Below are positions 43,018-54,170 of a stretch of 64,000 bases of DNA, one piece after another. The notes beneath the pieces are model-generated. The model was given only the letters and a program-made list of their open reading frames with translations. It was not told the DNA's origin and did no database searches. A program made the position numbers and the translations under genes. Source of the DNA: Paenibacillus macerans (GTDB lineage Bacteria > Bacillota > Bacilli > Paenibacillales > Paenibacillaceae); NCBI RefSeq assembly GCF_023715465.1, contig NZ_JAMBOE010000001.1, positions 558,001-622,000 on the forward strand, read 5' to 3'. Position 1 is the first letter of the stretch. Every line of letters begins with the position of its first letter.

Positions 43018-43779
43018 CTAATTCAGCGAATGCTGCAGGTCAGGGATAGCGCAATCCTGCTCATGCGAGTGGCGCACATAAAATTTAATCGCGCCGCACC
43101 GCTCGCGTGGTTCGCTCCCCAGACGCCCTTCGATCATTTCGATATCGTGGGAAACCATGAGGAACGTCATATGATGGTGAGCATGCATATGAAAAATCAA
43201 TTCAAAAAAATCGGTCTGCGTCTGCGCGTCAATCCCGACGGTCGGCTCGTCCAGCACAAGCAAATCCGGCTTGTTCACCAGCGCCCGCGCCAAAAAAACG
43301 CGCTGCTGCTGCCCTCCTGACAGCTGGCCGATCCGTTTGCCCGCGAGATCGCCGATCCGCATCACCTCTAACGCATCGTCACATTTGCGCTGCTCCTCGC
43401 GCCTGATGGGGCGAAAAATCTTTTTGTTGCTATACAATCCCGACAACACCACTTCGCGAACGGTCGCCGGAAATAGCGGGTTAAACGCATTTTTCTGCGG
43501 CACGTATCCGATTCGCTCCCAATCGCGAAAACGCCGGATCGGCTCGCCAAACAGGCGAATTTCCCCCTCCGTCGGCGACAGCAAACCGACCATCATGCGC
43601 AGCAGGGTCGTTTTGCCCGCTCCGTTGGAGCCGATTACCCCGACGAAATCTCTCTCCCGGACGGCGAAGCTGAAGTCGGAAATCACTTTTTGTTCTTTAT
43701 AGGCAAAAGAAACATGGTCCAGCTCGATGATACTGTCATGGCAAACGGCCTGCAAGGCCGCGGTAGTGTCGGATTTCAT
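43018..43779 (-). CDS. znuC: Zinc ABC transporter ATP-binding protein
   Basis: ABC ATPase, 253 aa. Walker A GSNGAGKTTLLR near residue 51, Q-loop VPQK, signature LSGGQQQRVFLARAL, Walker B LLVLDEPTVG, H-loop MVSHD. The N-terminus has a family-typical HVSFAYKEQKVI. Start ATG at 43779 with GGAAGGAAG. The C-terminal end carries several His and Cys, as in other ZnuC. Confidence 0.92.
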   Translation of the reverse strand: MKSDTTAALQAVCHDSIIELDHVSFAYKEQKVISDFSFAVRERDFVGVIGSNGAGKTTLLRMMVGLLSPTEGEIRLFGEPIRRFRDWERIGYVPQKNAFNPLFPATVREVVLSGLYSNKKIFRPIRREEQRKCDDALEVMRIGDLAGKRIGQLSGGQQQRVFLARALVNKPDLLVLDEPTVGIDAQTQTDFFELIFHMHAHHHMTFLMVSHDIEMIEGRLGSEPRERCGAIKFYVRHSHEQDCAIPDLQHSLN

Positions 43780-43890
43780 AACGTCTTCCTTCCGGAGCAA
43801 TGGCCCCCTTCTAATATCGCAAGAAAAACTTCCGCCAAATGCGGATTATCTTCATGGAATGTTCGTCGATCATTGTTTCTTCTTATTTTC

Positions 43891-44898
43891 TTATTGTAGA
43901 GCGAGAAGCAAATTTTGCAAATTTTTCTTCATCAAGGTGAAATAGTTGTCCCCGGCCTGTTCCTGCGCTTTGGTCAAGCCTTCGACCGGGTTCAGCACCA
44001 TCGTCTGCACACCGGCTTCGGATGCCAGCGTTTTGGCCAATTTGTCCGAGACTAATTCCTCAAAGAATACATACTTGATTCCCCGCTCCTTCACCAGCTT
44101 CGACAAAGCGACCAAATCCTGCGCCCGCGGCTCGGCTTCCGGCGAAAGTCCCATAATCGCATGCTGCGTCAAACCGTAATCGCGGCATAAATAGCCAAAC
44201 GCCTGATGCGAGACGACGATTTCGTGACGGGACACGGCGGACAATTGTTCCGTAAATTCGGTATCCAGCGCCTGCAGCTTGGCGGCCAATGTTTCATAAC
44301 GCGCTTCGTAATCCGCCCGGTGTTCCGGGTCAACCGCGACATAGCTGTCTTTGATATTTTTGGCCATAACCATCGCGGATTTGGGGCTTACCCAGGTATG
44401 CGGATCGACGGATGTGTCGACATCATGCCCTTCATGCGATTCCTGAGTTCCTTCCGCATGCGCATCGCCGGCTTCCTCTGCTTCAGCTCCATGTCCATGG
44501 CCGTCGTCGCCTTCCGCCCGAATCAGCTCAATGCCTTCGCTGACCTCCACCGTTTTGACCTCGGCGTTATTCCCCAGACCCTTCAGGAAATTGGGTACCC
44601 ATCCCTCGAGCCCAGCACCGTTGTACAGAAACAACTGGGCTTTCGAAGTATTCAAAATGTCCTGACTGCGCGGCGTCCAATCATGCGGCTCCACGCCCGT
44701 CGGCAGCAGGTTGATGACGTTCGCATTCTCCCCGCCGATTTCCTGGGCAAATTCATATATTGGATAAAAACTCGTCACAACGTTAACTTTGCCCTCCACA
44801 ATCTTTCCTCCGGAATCCTTCCCGCACGCGGAAAGCAGCAGCGCCCCCGCAAGCAGCAGAACAGCCGGTATGATCCAGCTTCTTTTATGTAAACGCAT
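43891..44898 (-). CDS. znuA: Zinc-binding lipoprotein of the Znu transporter
   Basis: Cluster A-I metal-binding protein, 335 aa. Lipobox LLSAC (Cys25). Metal-site residues are expected in GVEPHDWTP, SVDPHTWVSP and IVVSHQAFGYL. Between them is a His/Asp/Glu-rich loop (DDGHGHGAEAEEAGDAHAEG...SHEGHD) characteristic of zinc-specific ZnuA. First gene of the znuACB run, with a Zur box just upstream. Confidence 0.94.
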   Translation of the reverse strand: MRLHKRSWIIPAVLLLAGALLLSACGKDSGGKIVEGKVNVVTSFYPIYEFAQEIGGENANVINLLPTGVEPHDWTPRSQDILNTSKAQLFLYNGAGLEGWVPNFLKGLGNNAEVKTVEVSEGIELIRAEGDDGHGHGAEAEEAGDAHAEGTQESHEGHDVDTSVDPHTWVSPKSAMVMAKNIKDSYVAVDPEHRADYEARYETLAAKLQALDTEFTEQLSAVSRHEIVVSHQAFGYLCRDYGLTQHAIMGLSPEAEPRAQDLVALSKLVKERGIKYVFFEELVSDKLAKTLASEAGVQTMVLNPVEGLTKAQEQAGDNYFTLMKKNLQNLLLALQ

Positions 44899-44917
44899 GG
44901 ATTAATTCTCCTTTTCT

Positions 44918-44938
44918 TAATCGTAATGATTACCAAAA
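44918..44938. promoter_or_regulatory. Zur box upstream of znuA
   Basis: TCGTAATGATTACCA (44921-44935) is a 7-1-7 inverted repeat with one mismatch and fits the Bacillus Zur operator TCGTAAT-N-ATTACGA. It is 20-40 bases before the znuA start; a zur gene lies in the window at 47813-48268. Confidence 0.8.
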
Positions 44939-45018
44939 GGATTATAGGACCATTCACAAACGATTGTCAACTATTAATTCCCTCCGGGCTACTTTCTAGT
45001 CTTCCTCGAAAAAGTCGG

Positions 45019-45070
45019 CAAAAAACAAAAAACCGCCAAGGAGTACGTTAACTCCCGGCGGTTTTACGGG
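45019..45070 (-). terminator. metG terminator
   Basis: Minus strand AAAACCGCC...GGCGGTTTT stem with inner GGGAGT/ACTCC pairing, followed by TTGTTTTTTG; 25-75 bases after the metG stop. Confidence 0.8.
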
Positions 45071-45094
45071 CAAATGACCGCAGCCCCGTATAAC

Positions 45095-47128
<2,034 letters not shown>

Positions 47129-47173
47129 TCATCTCCTTATTCTTTAAGAGGTAGTTGAACGCGCATTTTAATG

Positions 47174-47450
47174 CAACAAAAAAACTCCCGCCCCCTATGG
47201 GACGAGAGATTGCTCACGTGCTACCACCCAAATTCCCCGCGCCTTCGCAGGCGGCGGGCTCTGCAGGTCGATAAACGACCTCTCCGTTATCGCCGGATTT
47301 ACGCCGCTCCCTTACCCATCCGCACGTAAAAACGCGGGGGCCGGCTCGAAAGCGATTCCTCCCGGACCATCTTCCAAAGCGGATTCAGACCGGTTTGCAG
47401 CTGCCCCGGCTCTCTGTGGCTGAATCCCTGCATTGTACTCATCCGTTCAC
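47174..47450 (-). promoter_or_regulatory. T-box riboswitch of metG
   Basis: On the minus strand: AGAGAG GA-motif (near 47413), a GAAGATGGTC segment in the specifier position (ATG codon near 47368, matching Met), T-box GGGTGGTAGCACG (about 47217-47229), and a terminator stem ACTCCCGCCCCC / GGGACGAGAG region followed by TTTTTTTG. Confidence 0.88.
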
Positions 47451-47532
47451 TGGAAGTATATAACTTTCTTATATATTAAGAAAAGTTCCAGGCCATGTCA
47501 AGCAGGGCGCCGCCCCAACTCAAGACTTAGCT

Positions 47533-47811
47533 TCAGGCCTGACCGTCCCTTACCGGCGGTGTTCCGCGTCCTTCTCGCCGTTTCTCCACTTTTGGCGGAA
47601 CCGGATCAATGCCTCCCGGATGAAAAGGATGGCATTTGGCGATGCGTTTGGCCGCCAGCCAGGATCCCTTCAGCGGCCCGTGAACCTCGATTGCCTCCAG
47701 GGCGTATGCCGAGCAGGTCGGATAAAACCGGCAGGTCGGCGGCTTCAGAGGAGAAATGAATTTGCGGTAAACGTAAATCGGAGCCTGAAACGTCTTGCGC
47801 ACCACGCCCAT
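47533..47811 (-). CDS. yidD: YidD-family membrane protein insertion efficiency factor
   Basis: 92-aa YidD protein with the signature [40 protein letters not shown], including the conserved Cys pairs, and HPGGIDPVP. In E. coli YidD aids YidC-mediated insertion. Start uncertain: ATG at 47811 follows GGGG at 9 bases; an ATG five codons earlier (47826) overlaps the zur 3' end. Coupled to zur by overlap. Confidence 0.92.
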   Translation of the reverse strand: MGVVRKTFQAPIYVYRKFISPLKPPTCRFYPTCSAYALEAIEVHGPLKGSWLAAKRIAKCHPFHPGGIDPVPPKVEKRREGRGTPPVRDGQA

Positions 47812-47812
47812 T

Positions 47813-48268
47813 TCAGAACACCCCATGCTGCTCCGGAACCTGCTCTTCTTTCCCGTCCGGACGGCAGTTTTTACAGTACCCGAATACTTCGAATTTATGT
47901 TTCACCACCTGAAACTGTTCGGGCGCATCGGTCAGCGGCATCGGGCAAAAATGAATCGGGTACGTCTTTTCGCATTGCAGGCAGATCATATGATGATGAT
48001 GTTCTCCTTCACTGCAAGAAGCCCTGAACTTCAACCCGTCTTCGAATACAACTTGCTCCAGAACGCCCAGTTCTTCCATCACCCGCAAATTCCGGTACAC
48101 GGTATCGAAGCTGAGCCCGCTATACTCCTTGCCCATATATTCATAAACGTCCTTTGGGGTCAAATAACCGTCCGTCCCGGCAAACAGCTTTGCCAGACTT
48201 CTGCGTTGATCCGTAATCCGCAGCCCCCGGCTGGACATCACCTTGATGATTTCCTCCGTCGACAGCAT
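47813..48268 (-). CDS. zur: Fur-family zinc uptake regulator Zur
   Basis: 151-aa Fur-fold metalloregulator. DNA-binding part [17 protein letters not shown] and [19 protein letters not shown]; regulatory part [18 protein letters not shown] with the His-rich segment, and two CxxC zinc-structural pairs (CLQC, CKNC). [11 protein letters not shown] and PIHFCPMPL are closer to Zur than to Fur or PerR. The Zur box before znuA supports the assignment. ATG at 48268 with GGGAGG. Confidence 0.88.
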   Translation of the reverse strand: MLSTEEIIKVMSSRGLRITDQRRSLAKLFAGTDGYLTPKDVYEYMGKEYSGLSFDTVYRNLRVMEELGVLEQVVFEDGLKFRASCSEGEHHHHMICLQCEKTYPIHFCPMPLTDAPEQFQVVKHKFEVFGYCKNCRPDGKEEQVPEQHGVF

Positions 48269-48520
48269 GTGACATTCCTCCCGTCTTGAACCGTTTCTAC
48301 ATGCGTCTTCTTTAATAATGCCGCAAATCGCAAGCCCCGTCAATGAGACTGGGCTCAGGGCGCAAAATTCGTCATAGATCATCGAGGAACGACATTTTAT
48401 GATTCATATAGAAGTCCTTAAGGGGGGTCTCTCCAAACCACTTTGCACGATCATCCCTTTGGTTCAGGAAGCCAAGTCACCTGATGATTAGGTTGAACCA
48501 TAAATCTTCCATTTCAAAAT

Positions 48521-48557
48521 AAACAGGCACGGCGATCGTCGCCGTGCCTGTTTATTG
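48521..48557 (-). terminator. Strong terminator of the 742-aa secreted protein gene
   Basis: Perfect stem AAACAGGCACGGCGA / TCGCCGTGCCTGTTT with a 3-base loop, starting six bases beyond the TAA stop (48559-48561). ATTTTG follows on the minus strand. Confidence 0.85.
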
Positions 48558-48558
48558 T

Positions 48559-50787
48559 TTAATTTTTCGTTGCGGGCATTTGCTGGAACAGAATATTGAA
48601 AGGCAGGTTGCTGCCCGGGGCCGCCGTAAACAGCATTTCTACCGTCTGTTCTTGGTCCCCGGTGCGGAACAATACGCCGTTTTCACTCGGCGCGCTTAGG
48701 CTGGAACCGTTGGCCAGCTGTACGACGCTTCCGTTCACCATAATGACGCCCATGTATTTTCCGCCCCGCGGGTTAAACGTCACAAGCGTATTGGGGGCAA
48801 CACGGTGCAGTTTAATTTTATACAACATTCCAAAATTGCCGGCATTCGTTTTATAGGCTTGCGTAATTCCGTCCGCCCCGACCTGGAACGGGTCGCTTAC
48901 GTTGTCGCCGATCGCCAGGCGGGATGGCGTCGTCCCGATCAAATCCGTAACCTCGATAATCCGGGTTGATTCAAAGTACGTTCCCCGGTTGTGAACATCC
49001 TCCGGCGGAGCGATTAAATTAGGCAGCGCGCTAATCGGATCCTCTCCTTGATCGACCATCACGACGTTATATTGCAACATATGATCGCTGTTTAAATCCG
49101 CAAACAAAGAAATGACATCTCCCTGCTTCAGGGTCTTTTCGCTCAGCTCGTCCAAAATAATTTTACTTTCACCCGGAGCAAGCCACATATCTTTATATTT
49201 GTTGCCGTTTTGCATCGATTCGAAATACCGCTGCACGGACACTTTCCCTGCTGCCGTGGCATAAGGGCTTGGCCCGCCGAAGCCAAGAAACGATTGGGAC
49301 AGATGGGTCGTTTCCGCATTATTGTTTGTGGCAATCACGTACATGTTCTTCGGCGTGCCGGTGGAGTTCACGTGATGGACCATAAAGCGGGTAGCCCCGA
49401 TCGCGTTCTCCCGATACAACAAGCCTTTACTGTAAACCGTTTCCGGACTGTTGCTGCGAATCAAGGTCACCGGTTCGGAAGTATAGGAATATTGAATTTT
49501 GTTCCAGCTTGGCACTTGCCCGCCGTCGAAGGTGAATTTGTCGCCGACCGGAACGAAGATCTTGTTGAATTCGTCTTCAGGATACAGCAGTTCGTTCGTA
49601 ATGTTGATCGTCTTCTCGGTCGTTGAAGACAGACCGAACTTGTTGACGACCGTCAGCCGAATCGTCACCGGGCCCGGCGTAAAGTAGGCCAGCTTTTGGT
49701 TTTCCCATTTGCGATCGGTAATGCCCACTTCATCGGTACTAAGGTCGGTATACAAAATCAATTCGCCCATTTTGTAAGTATCTTTATCAGTCGTGAAACT
49801 GGCAACCGGCGGAGTATGCGGTTTAGATACGTTAACGGTCAAGGAGAACGGATTACTCCACTGGCCGCTGGAATCCTGAACCCGGTAGGTAACGGTATAG
49901 CTTCCCGGCTCCATGAATACGTCCTGACGGCCGGTCCATTCTTCATTGACGATCTGAAGACCGACCGGAGAAGAGGATTGGGTAATGTATTGCACCTGCG
50001 TCTCGCCGGCAATAATCTCCTTATTGCCGATCGTAAAAGTAGCGGTTGGCGGCGTCGCCAAATTCACGATGACCCGCTTGCCTACCGAATCATATTCATA
50101 GGAAATGTTCAGAGCTTTGGTGATCGCCGTCAACGGCACCATGAAATTGTTTTTGACGGAATACGATTTGCCCCGCATCGTCTGCGTCACGCCGTTGACC
50201 TTGTAATAGGTCGTGTCCAGTTTAAACCGCAATTCGTCATCGCCGCGCTTGATAATCGTTTCCTTGGTACTATTGTCGAAAGAGAGTTCAAATCCGGCCC
50301 GCTCCACGATGGCACGGATCGAAATATAGGATACGCCGGCTTTGACCTCCATCGGATAGCCAGCAAGGTATTCTTTTCCATCTTGGTACATTTTATTGCT
50401 GTTTACCATCAAAATCAGTTGGCCCGAACCCGCCGTCGTTATCGTTTGCGAGCCAGGAGTTGTCGTCGTGGCCGGATCCGTTGCCGTCACTCCGCCGCTG
50501 CCATCGTTCGTTCCGTTCTGCCCTTCCACAGGAACCGCAGTTCCATCCGTGTCGCCGTTTCCAGTCTGCTCTAAGTCCCCGGTCTGGCCTCCGGTTTGAA
50601 CCTGACCCGCATTGTCTTCATTCATTCCGTTTTGATCAGTCGATGTGACCTGACCTATCAATTGCTCCGAAACACTGTTCGCGCCCGGATTATCCCCCTG
50701 GACGAGCTCCTCGGCGCTTGCCGGAAGAACCATGGCAATTTGCGATGTTGCTAAAATCGTGGTGATTAACAATCGTTTCAAATTCAT
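48559..50787 (-). CDS. Large secreted protein with stalk and PKD-like domains, function unknown
   Basis: 742 aa. Signal peptide ending near PASAEE, then a Gly/Thr/Asn/Gln low-complexity linker (about 27-115). A copper-amine-oxidase-N-like stalk domain follows (about 122-240: ILMVNSNKMYQDGKEYLAG to AITKALNISYEYDSVGKRV). Next are two Ig/PKD-like segments (about 245-320 with SYTVTYRVQDSSGQWSNPF; 325-395 with GPVTIRLTVVNKFGLSSTTE). The C-terminal 340 residues form a domain I cannot identify. No LPXTG or membrane anchor. It stands alone between terminators. Confidence 0.8.
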   Translation of the reverse strand: MNLKRLLITTILATSQIAMVLPASAEELVQGDNPGANSVSEQLIGQVTSTDQNGMNEDNAGQVQTGGQTGDLEQTGNGDTDGTAVPVEGQNGTNDGSGGVTATDPATTTTPGSQTITTAGSGQLILMVNSNKMYQDGKEYLAGYPMEVKAGVSYISIRAIVERAGFELSFDNSTKETIIKRGDDELRFKLDTTYYKVNGVTQTMRGKSYSVKNNFMVPLTAITKALNISYEYDSVGKRVIVNLATPPTATFTIGNKEIIAGETQVQYITQSSSPVGLQIVNEEWTGRQDVFMEPGSYTVTYRVQDSSGQWSNPFSLTVNVSKPHTPPVASFTTDKDTYKMGELILYTDLSTDEVGITDRKWENQKLAYFTPGPVTIRLTVVNKFGLSSTTEKTINITNELLYPEDEFNKIFVPVGDKFTFDGGQVPSWNKIQYSYTSEPVTLIRSNSPETVYSKGLLYRENAIGATRFMVHHVNSTGTPKNMYVIATNNNAETTHLSQSFLGFGGPSPYATAAGKVSVQRYFESMQNGNKYKDMWLAPGESKIILDELSEKTLKQGDVISLFADLNSDHMLQYNVVMVDQGEDPISALPNLIAPPEDVHNRGTYFESTRIIEVTDLIGTTPSRLAIGDNVSDPFQVGADGITQAYKTNAGNFGMLYKIKLHRVAPNTLVTFNPRGGKYMGVIMVNGSVVQLANGSSLSAPSENGVLFRTGDQEQTVEMLFTAAPGSNLPFNILFQQMPATKN

Positions 50788-50900
50788 GCCTAAACTCCCT
50801 TTACTCTCCCATTTTTATGTAGATCCCTCGTGATCTCACAATCTATTAAACGCAAGTAAAGGGGAAAAGTTTCTAAAGATTATATACAAAATTAGACAAA

Positions 50901-52532
50901 CTATTTGTCCCCCGCGCTCCCCGAAGAATAACGGGCACTCAGGCTCACCGGCAAGACTCCTTTAGTCCTAAGTTTTCCGGTCAGCACCGCGGCCAACGCC
51001 TCCAGGGCAAAAGGACGATTTTCATAAAGACACAAATACGTGCCGACGTCCGGAAAAGCATGGATATCGTAAGGGTTTCGCGAAGATGCGACGATCAGCC
51101 GTGAACCCCGGGCTTGAATGAGGGCATTCACCAAGCTTTTCTGCCCTTCGTCAATTTCTCCCTCCGCCGTGTAGGTGACCACGACGATTTGTTCAAAATT
51201 AGCGCTCTGCCGGAGCACGGCGGCGATTTCCGCGGCCGCCGGACGCGAGCCGATGAGGGTAAGGGCGACCTGCTCATGCAGCGGCTTTAACGCATCGGCA
51301 AGCGTATAAGAGTGCACCGCCGGCTCATCCACCTCGGTGCGGTGGCGCAGCTCCGGCCACACGACCAGCACGGGCCTAGCCGGATCAAGCGGCAGATTGC
51401 CGGCATCGCAAACGAGCGTGACGCTGCGTTCGGCGCAGCGGCGGAGCAAGCCGGCGCTTTCCGCCTGCGGCGTTAGCGGATCGGGCAGCCCGAACGCTGC
51501 CGCCGCGTCCACAACGCTCCCAAGCCGCTCCGCCTTCAGCGCCAAAATCCGCGCCACCGACGCATCGATCCGCTCCTTGCTCAAACGCCCGCTGCGCACC
51601 GCCGCGCATACCTGCTCGATCGCGGCGATCTGCTCCGCCATCGTGTGGCTGACGAGGACCAGATCGGCCCCGGCCTCGATCGCGCGCACAGCGCCTTCCG
51701 CCACTCCGAAATGGCGGGAAATCGCCTGCATCTCCAGACAGTCGGTGACGATAAGTCCCCGGTAGCCCAACTCATCCCGCAGCAAGTCGGTCAATACGCG
51801 CCGCGATAACGTCGCCGGAATTTCGTCAGGCTCAAAAGCCGGAAAAATAACATGCGCCGTCATAATTGCGTCCACTTCCGCCGCGATGGCCCGCCGAAAC
51901 GGAACCAGCTCGACCTCGCGCAGCCGCTCCTTGCCGTGAGGCACCACAGCGAGCCCAAGGTGGGAATCGGCGTCCGTGTCGCCGTGCCCGGGAAAATGCT
52001 TAGCCGTGGCGATCACGCCTTGGCTCTGGAATCCGCGAATCGCCGCGGCTCCATGCTGCGCCACAAGCCCCGGATCTTCCCCGAAGGAGCGCACGCCGAT
52101 GACGGGATTCGCCGGATTGTTGTTGACGTCGACGCAAGGCGCAAAATTGAAGTTGATACCAAGCAGGGCCATCTCCTTTGCGGCCAGCGCGGCCACCTGT
52201 TCCGTCAGCTTCGGATCGTTTGCCGCCCCCAGCGCCATATTCCCCGGAATCCGGCTCATCCCTTCATGATCCAGGCGTGCGACCATGCCGCCTTCCTGAT
52301 CAATTGAAACGAACAGCGGGACTGCGGACGCCTCCCGGTTGATCGCTTGCAGACAACGCGACAAACCGGCAAGCTGCGCGGCCGCTTCGATGTTGCGGCG
52401 AAAATACACCACCCCGCCGATATGGTATTGCCGGATCAGCGTCCGAATATGCTCATCCGGCGTTAGGCCGTGAAAACCGCAAATAAACAGTTGCCCGACC
52501 TTTTGCTCCAAGGTGAGTGCTTCTGCGTTCAT
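50901..52532 (-). CDS. nagZ: Beta-N-acetylhexosaminidase, GH3 family (NagZ-type)
   Basis: Glycoside hydrolase family 3, 543 aa, no signal peptide. The NagZ hallmark KHFPGHGDTDADSHLGL carries the His-Asp acid/base dyad (about residue 180), and the nucleophile Asp is in GLIVTDCLEMQAI near 265. SIDQEGGMVARL and the C-terminal alpha/beta sandwich domain are also present. Last gene of the operon beginning with the sugar-binding lipoprotein, 18 bases after the response regulator. Suggests intracellular cleavage of imported GlcNAc-containing oligosaccharides or muropeptides. Confidence 0.92.
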   Translation of the reverse strand: MNAEALTLEQKVGQLFICGFHGLTPDEHIRTLIRQYHIGGVVYFRRNIEAAAQLAGLSRCLQAINREASAVPLFVSIDQEGGMVARLDHEGMSRIPGNMALGAANDPKLTEQVAALAAKEMALLGINFNFAPCVDVNNNPANPVIGVRSFGEDPGLVAQHGAAAIRGFQSQGVIATAKHFPGHGDTDADSHLGLAVVPHGKERLREVELVPFRRAIAAEVDAIMTAHVIFPAFEPDEIPATLSRRVLTDLLRDELGYRGLIVTDCLEMQAISRHFGVAEGAVRAIEAGADLVLVSHTMAEQIAAIEQVCAAVRSGRLSKERIDASVARILALKAERLGSVVDAAAAFGLPDPLTPQAESAGLLRRCAERSVTLVCDAGNLPLDPARPVLVVWPELRHRTEVDEPAVHSYTLADALKPLHEQVALTLIGSRPAAAEIAAVLRQSANFEQIVVVTYTAEGEIDEGQKSLVNALIQARGSRLIVASSRNPYDIHAFPDVGTYLCLYENRPFALEALAAVLTGKLRTKGVLPVSLSARYSSGSAGDK

Positions 52533-52550
52533 ATCCCGTCATCTCCTCGC

Positions 52551-54170
52551 TCAGGATGCGTCCGTCTCCTTCAGACGGTAATCGGAAGGCGTCATCCCGG
52601 TATGTTTTTGAAACACCTTGGTAAAATACCGCCGCTCCTGGTAGCCGATTTCGCTGCCGATCTGGGCGATCGAGCGCCCGCTTTCGCGCAGCAGGCATTT
52701 AGCCAATTCGATCCGCTGTTTAGTCAGATATTCGACGAACGTTTCCCCAAAGTGGTTTTTAAATAGCAGGCAAAAATAACTCGTGCTGATCCCAAGATGA
52801 TCGGCAAGCTCCTCGATGCCAAAATCGTCGCCCAAATGCTGCTGAATGTAGTTCTCCGCAGTCATCATCAGCAGCTCGGAGGTCTTTTTGGAGGAAAGGC
52901 GGGATTTCGACTGCCCGATTAACGACACGATCAGGGACAGCAGATCCTTGAGGCTAAGCGAACGCTGCAGCCTATGCCACAAAGCCTCCTCCTGCTCGCC
53001 GGGCAACATCTGCAGCTCGCGCATTTCACGCAGCAGGTGAATCAGCAAATAATGCAGCAGCTTAACGGCAGCGTATGCCCGATGCTCATCCATATATCCG
53101 ATATACTGTTTAAGCTCCGCCACGGCCTGTTCCAGGGCTTCCGGGTTGCCGTTGCGCAGGCCGCCGCCAAGCTGCTCGATCCAGCGCCAGTGCATCCGGG
53201 AATCCTCAGCGGGCCATATTTCCCTGAAATCCTCCGTACGTCCTTCCCCCGCCTCCAAAAACCATTCCTCCGGCCCGTTCAAGATCAGCATTTGCTGCAG
53301 CCGATAGTACGCCGCCGCCAGCTCCTGAGCCGCTTGCGGCCGCAGCTCCAGGCAAAAACGGACCGCAAGCCCGTCCTCGCCCTCTTCCCGCAGCCGTTGC
53401 CGCAGGCGTTCAATTCCGGGAAGCAGCGCCTGTTTCGTGATCGGCGGGCTGTCCGGCTTGCCCGGGGCCACCAAACACCATTCTCCCTCGCGAATTTGCA
53501 GCACCGTGGCCCCGGCGGGGAAAACACCGCCAAAAATCTCTTGGATCGCGTGTTTAGTCTGCAAATTCCAAGCTTTTCGTTCATGTGCGCTCCAGGGCAG
53601 GGAATGATGCGAGTAACCCTCGAAATCCACCAGCAGGACGGCATAACGCCGTTCTTCCGCCGAACCTTCCTCATCATCCCACAAAACGCCGTTTTCCGTT
53701 TCCTGTCCAAGCAGCGAATGGAGCAGGAAATTTTCGGCAGCCAAATCCTTGGCCTGATCGAGGCGTTTCTCCATGCCCAGCGTTTTGCGTTTCTCCCGAA
53801 TTTCGCCGGCGAGCCGCCCCACCGTTTCCTCCAGCTCGGCATAATGGATCGGCTTGCAAATGTAATCCTTGACCCCGTAACGGATCGCCGTCTTCGCATA
53901 TTCAAACTCTTGATACCCCGTCAGCAGCAAAATTTCGCAGGGAAAATTCAGCTCGCGAACTTTTTGCAGCAGGGTGATGCCATCCATGACCGGCATGCGG
54001 ATGTCGCTTAAAATCAAATCGGGACGATGCATGGCCGCCGCTTCCAGCGCATCCTTGCCGTTCCGGGCCAAACCGACGATTTCGAACCCCATATCTCCCC
54101 ATGGCAATATTTTGGACAAATTGCTCAAAATATGAATTTCATCGTCAACCAGCAGAGCTTTTAAACGCAT
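52551..54170 (-). CDS. YesN-type response regulator, AraC family output
   Basis: 539 aa. Receiver domain 1-120 (LVDDEIHILSNLSKIL, phospho-acceptor in DLILSDIRMPVMDG, CKPI), a long middle region of unknown fold (about 125-430), then two AraC-type helix-turn-helix motifs (LGDDFGIEELADHLGISTSYFCLLFK and IAQIGSEIGYQERRYFTKVFQKHTG). Start ATG at 54170 lies inside the kinase gene, overlapping it by 26 bases. Expected to activate the adjacent transporter operon. Confidence 0.92.
   Translation of the reverse strand: MRLKALLVDDEIHILSNLSKILPWGDMGFEIVGLARNGKDALEAAAMHRPDLILSDIRMPVMDGITLLQKVRELNFPCEILLLTGYQEFEYAKTAIRYGVKDYICKPIHYAELEETVGRLAGEIREKRKTLGMEKRLDQAKDLAAENFLLHSLLGQETENGVLWDDEEGSAEERRYAVLLVDFEGYSHHSLPWSAHERKAWNLQTKHAIQEIFGGVFPAGATVLQIREGEWCLVAPGKPDSPPITKQALLPGIERLRQRLREEGEDGLAVRFCLELRPQAAQELAAAYYRLQQMLILNGPEEWFLEAGEGRTEDFREIWPAEDSRMHWRWIEQLGGGLRNGNPEALEQAVAELKQYIGYMDEHRAYAAVKLLHYLLIHLLREMRELQMLPGEQEEALWHRLQRSLSLKDLLSLIVSLIGQSKSRLSSKKTSELLMMTAENYIQQHLGDDFGIEELADHLGISTSYFCLLFKNHFGETFVEYLTKQRIELAKCLLRESGRSIAQIGSEIGYQERRYFTKVFQKHTGMTPSDYRLKETDAS

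Noticed and set aside
52974-54011. 345-codon open frame on the plus strand
   Set aside because: Antisense to the YesN-type regulator gene, whose receiver and AraC domains are clear.
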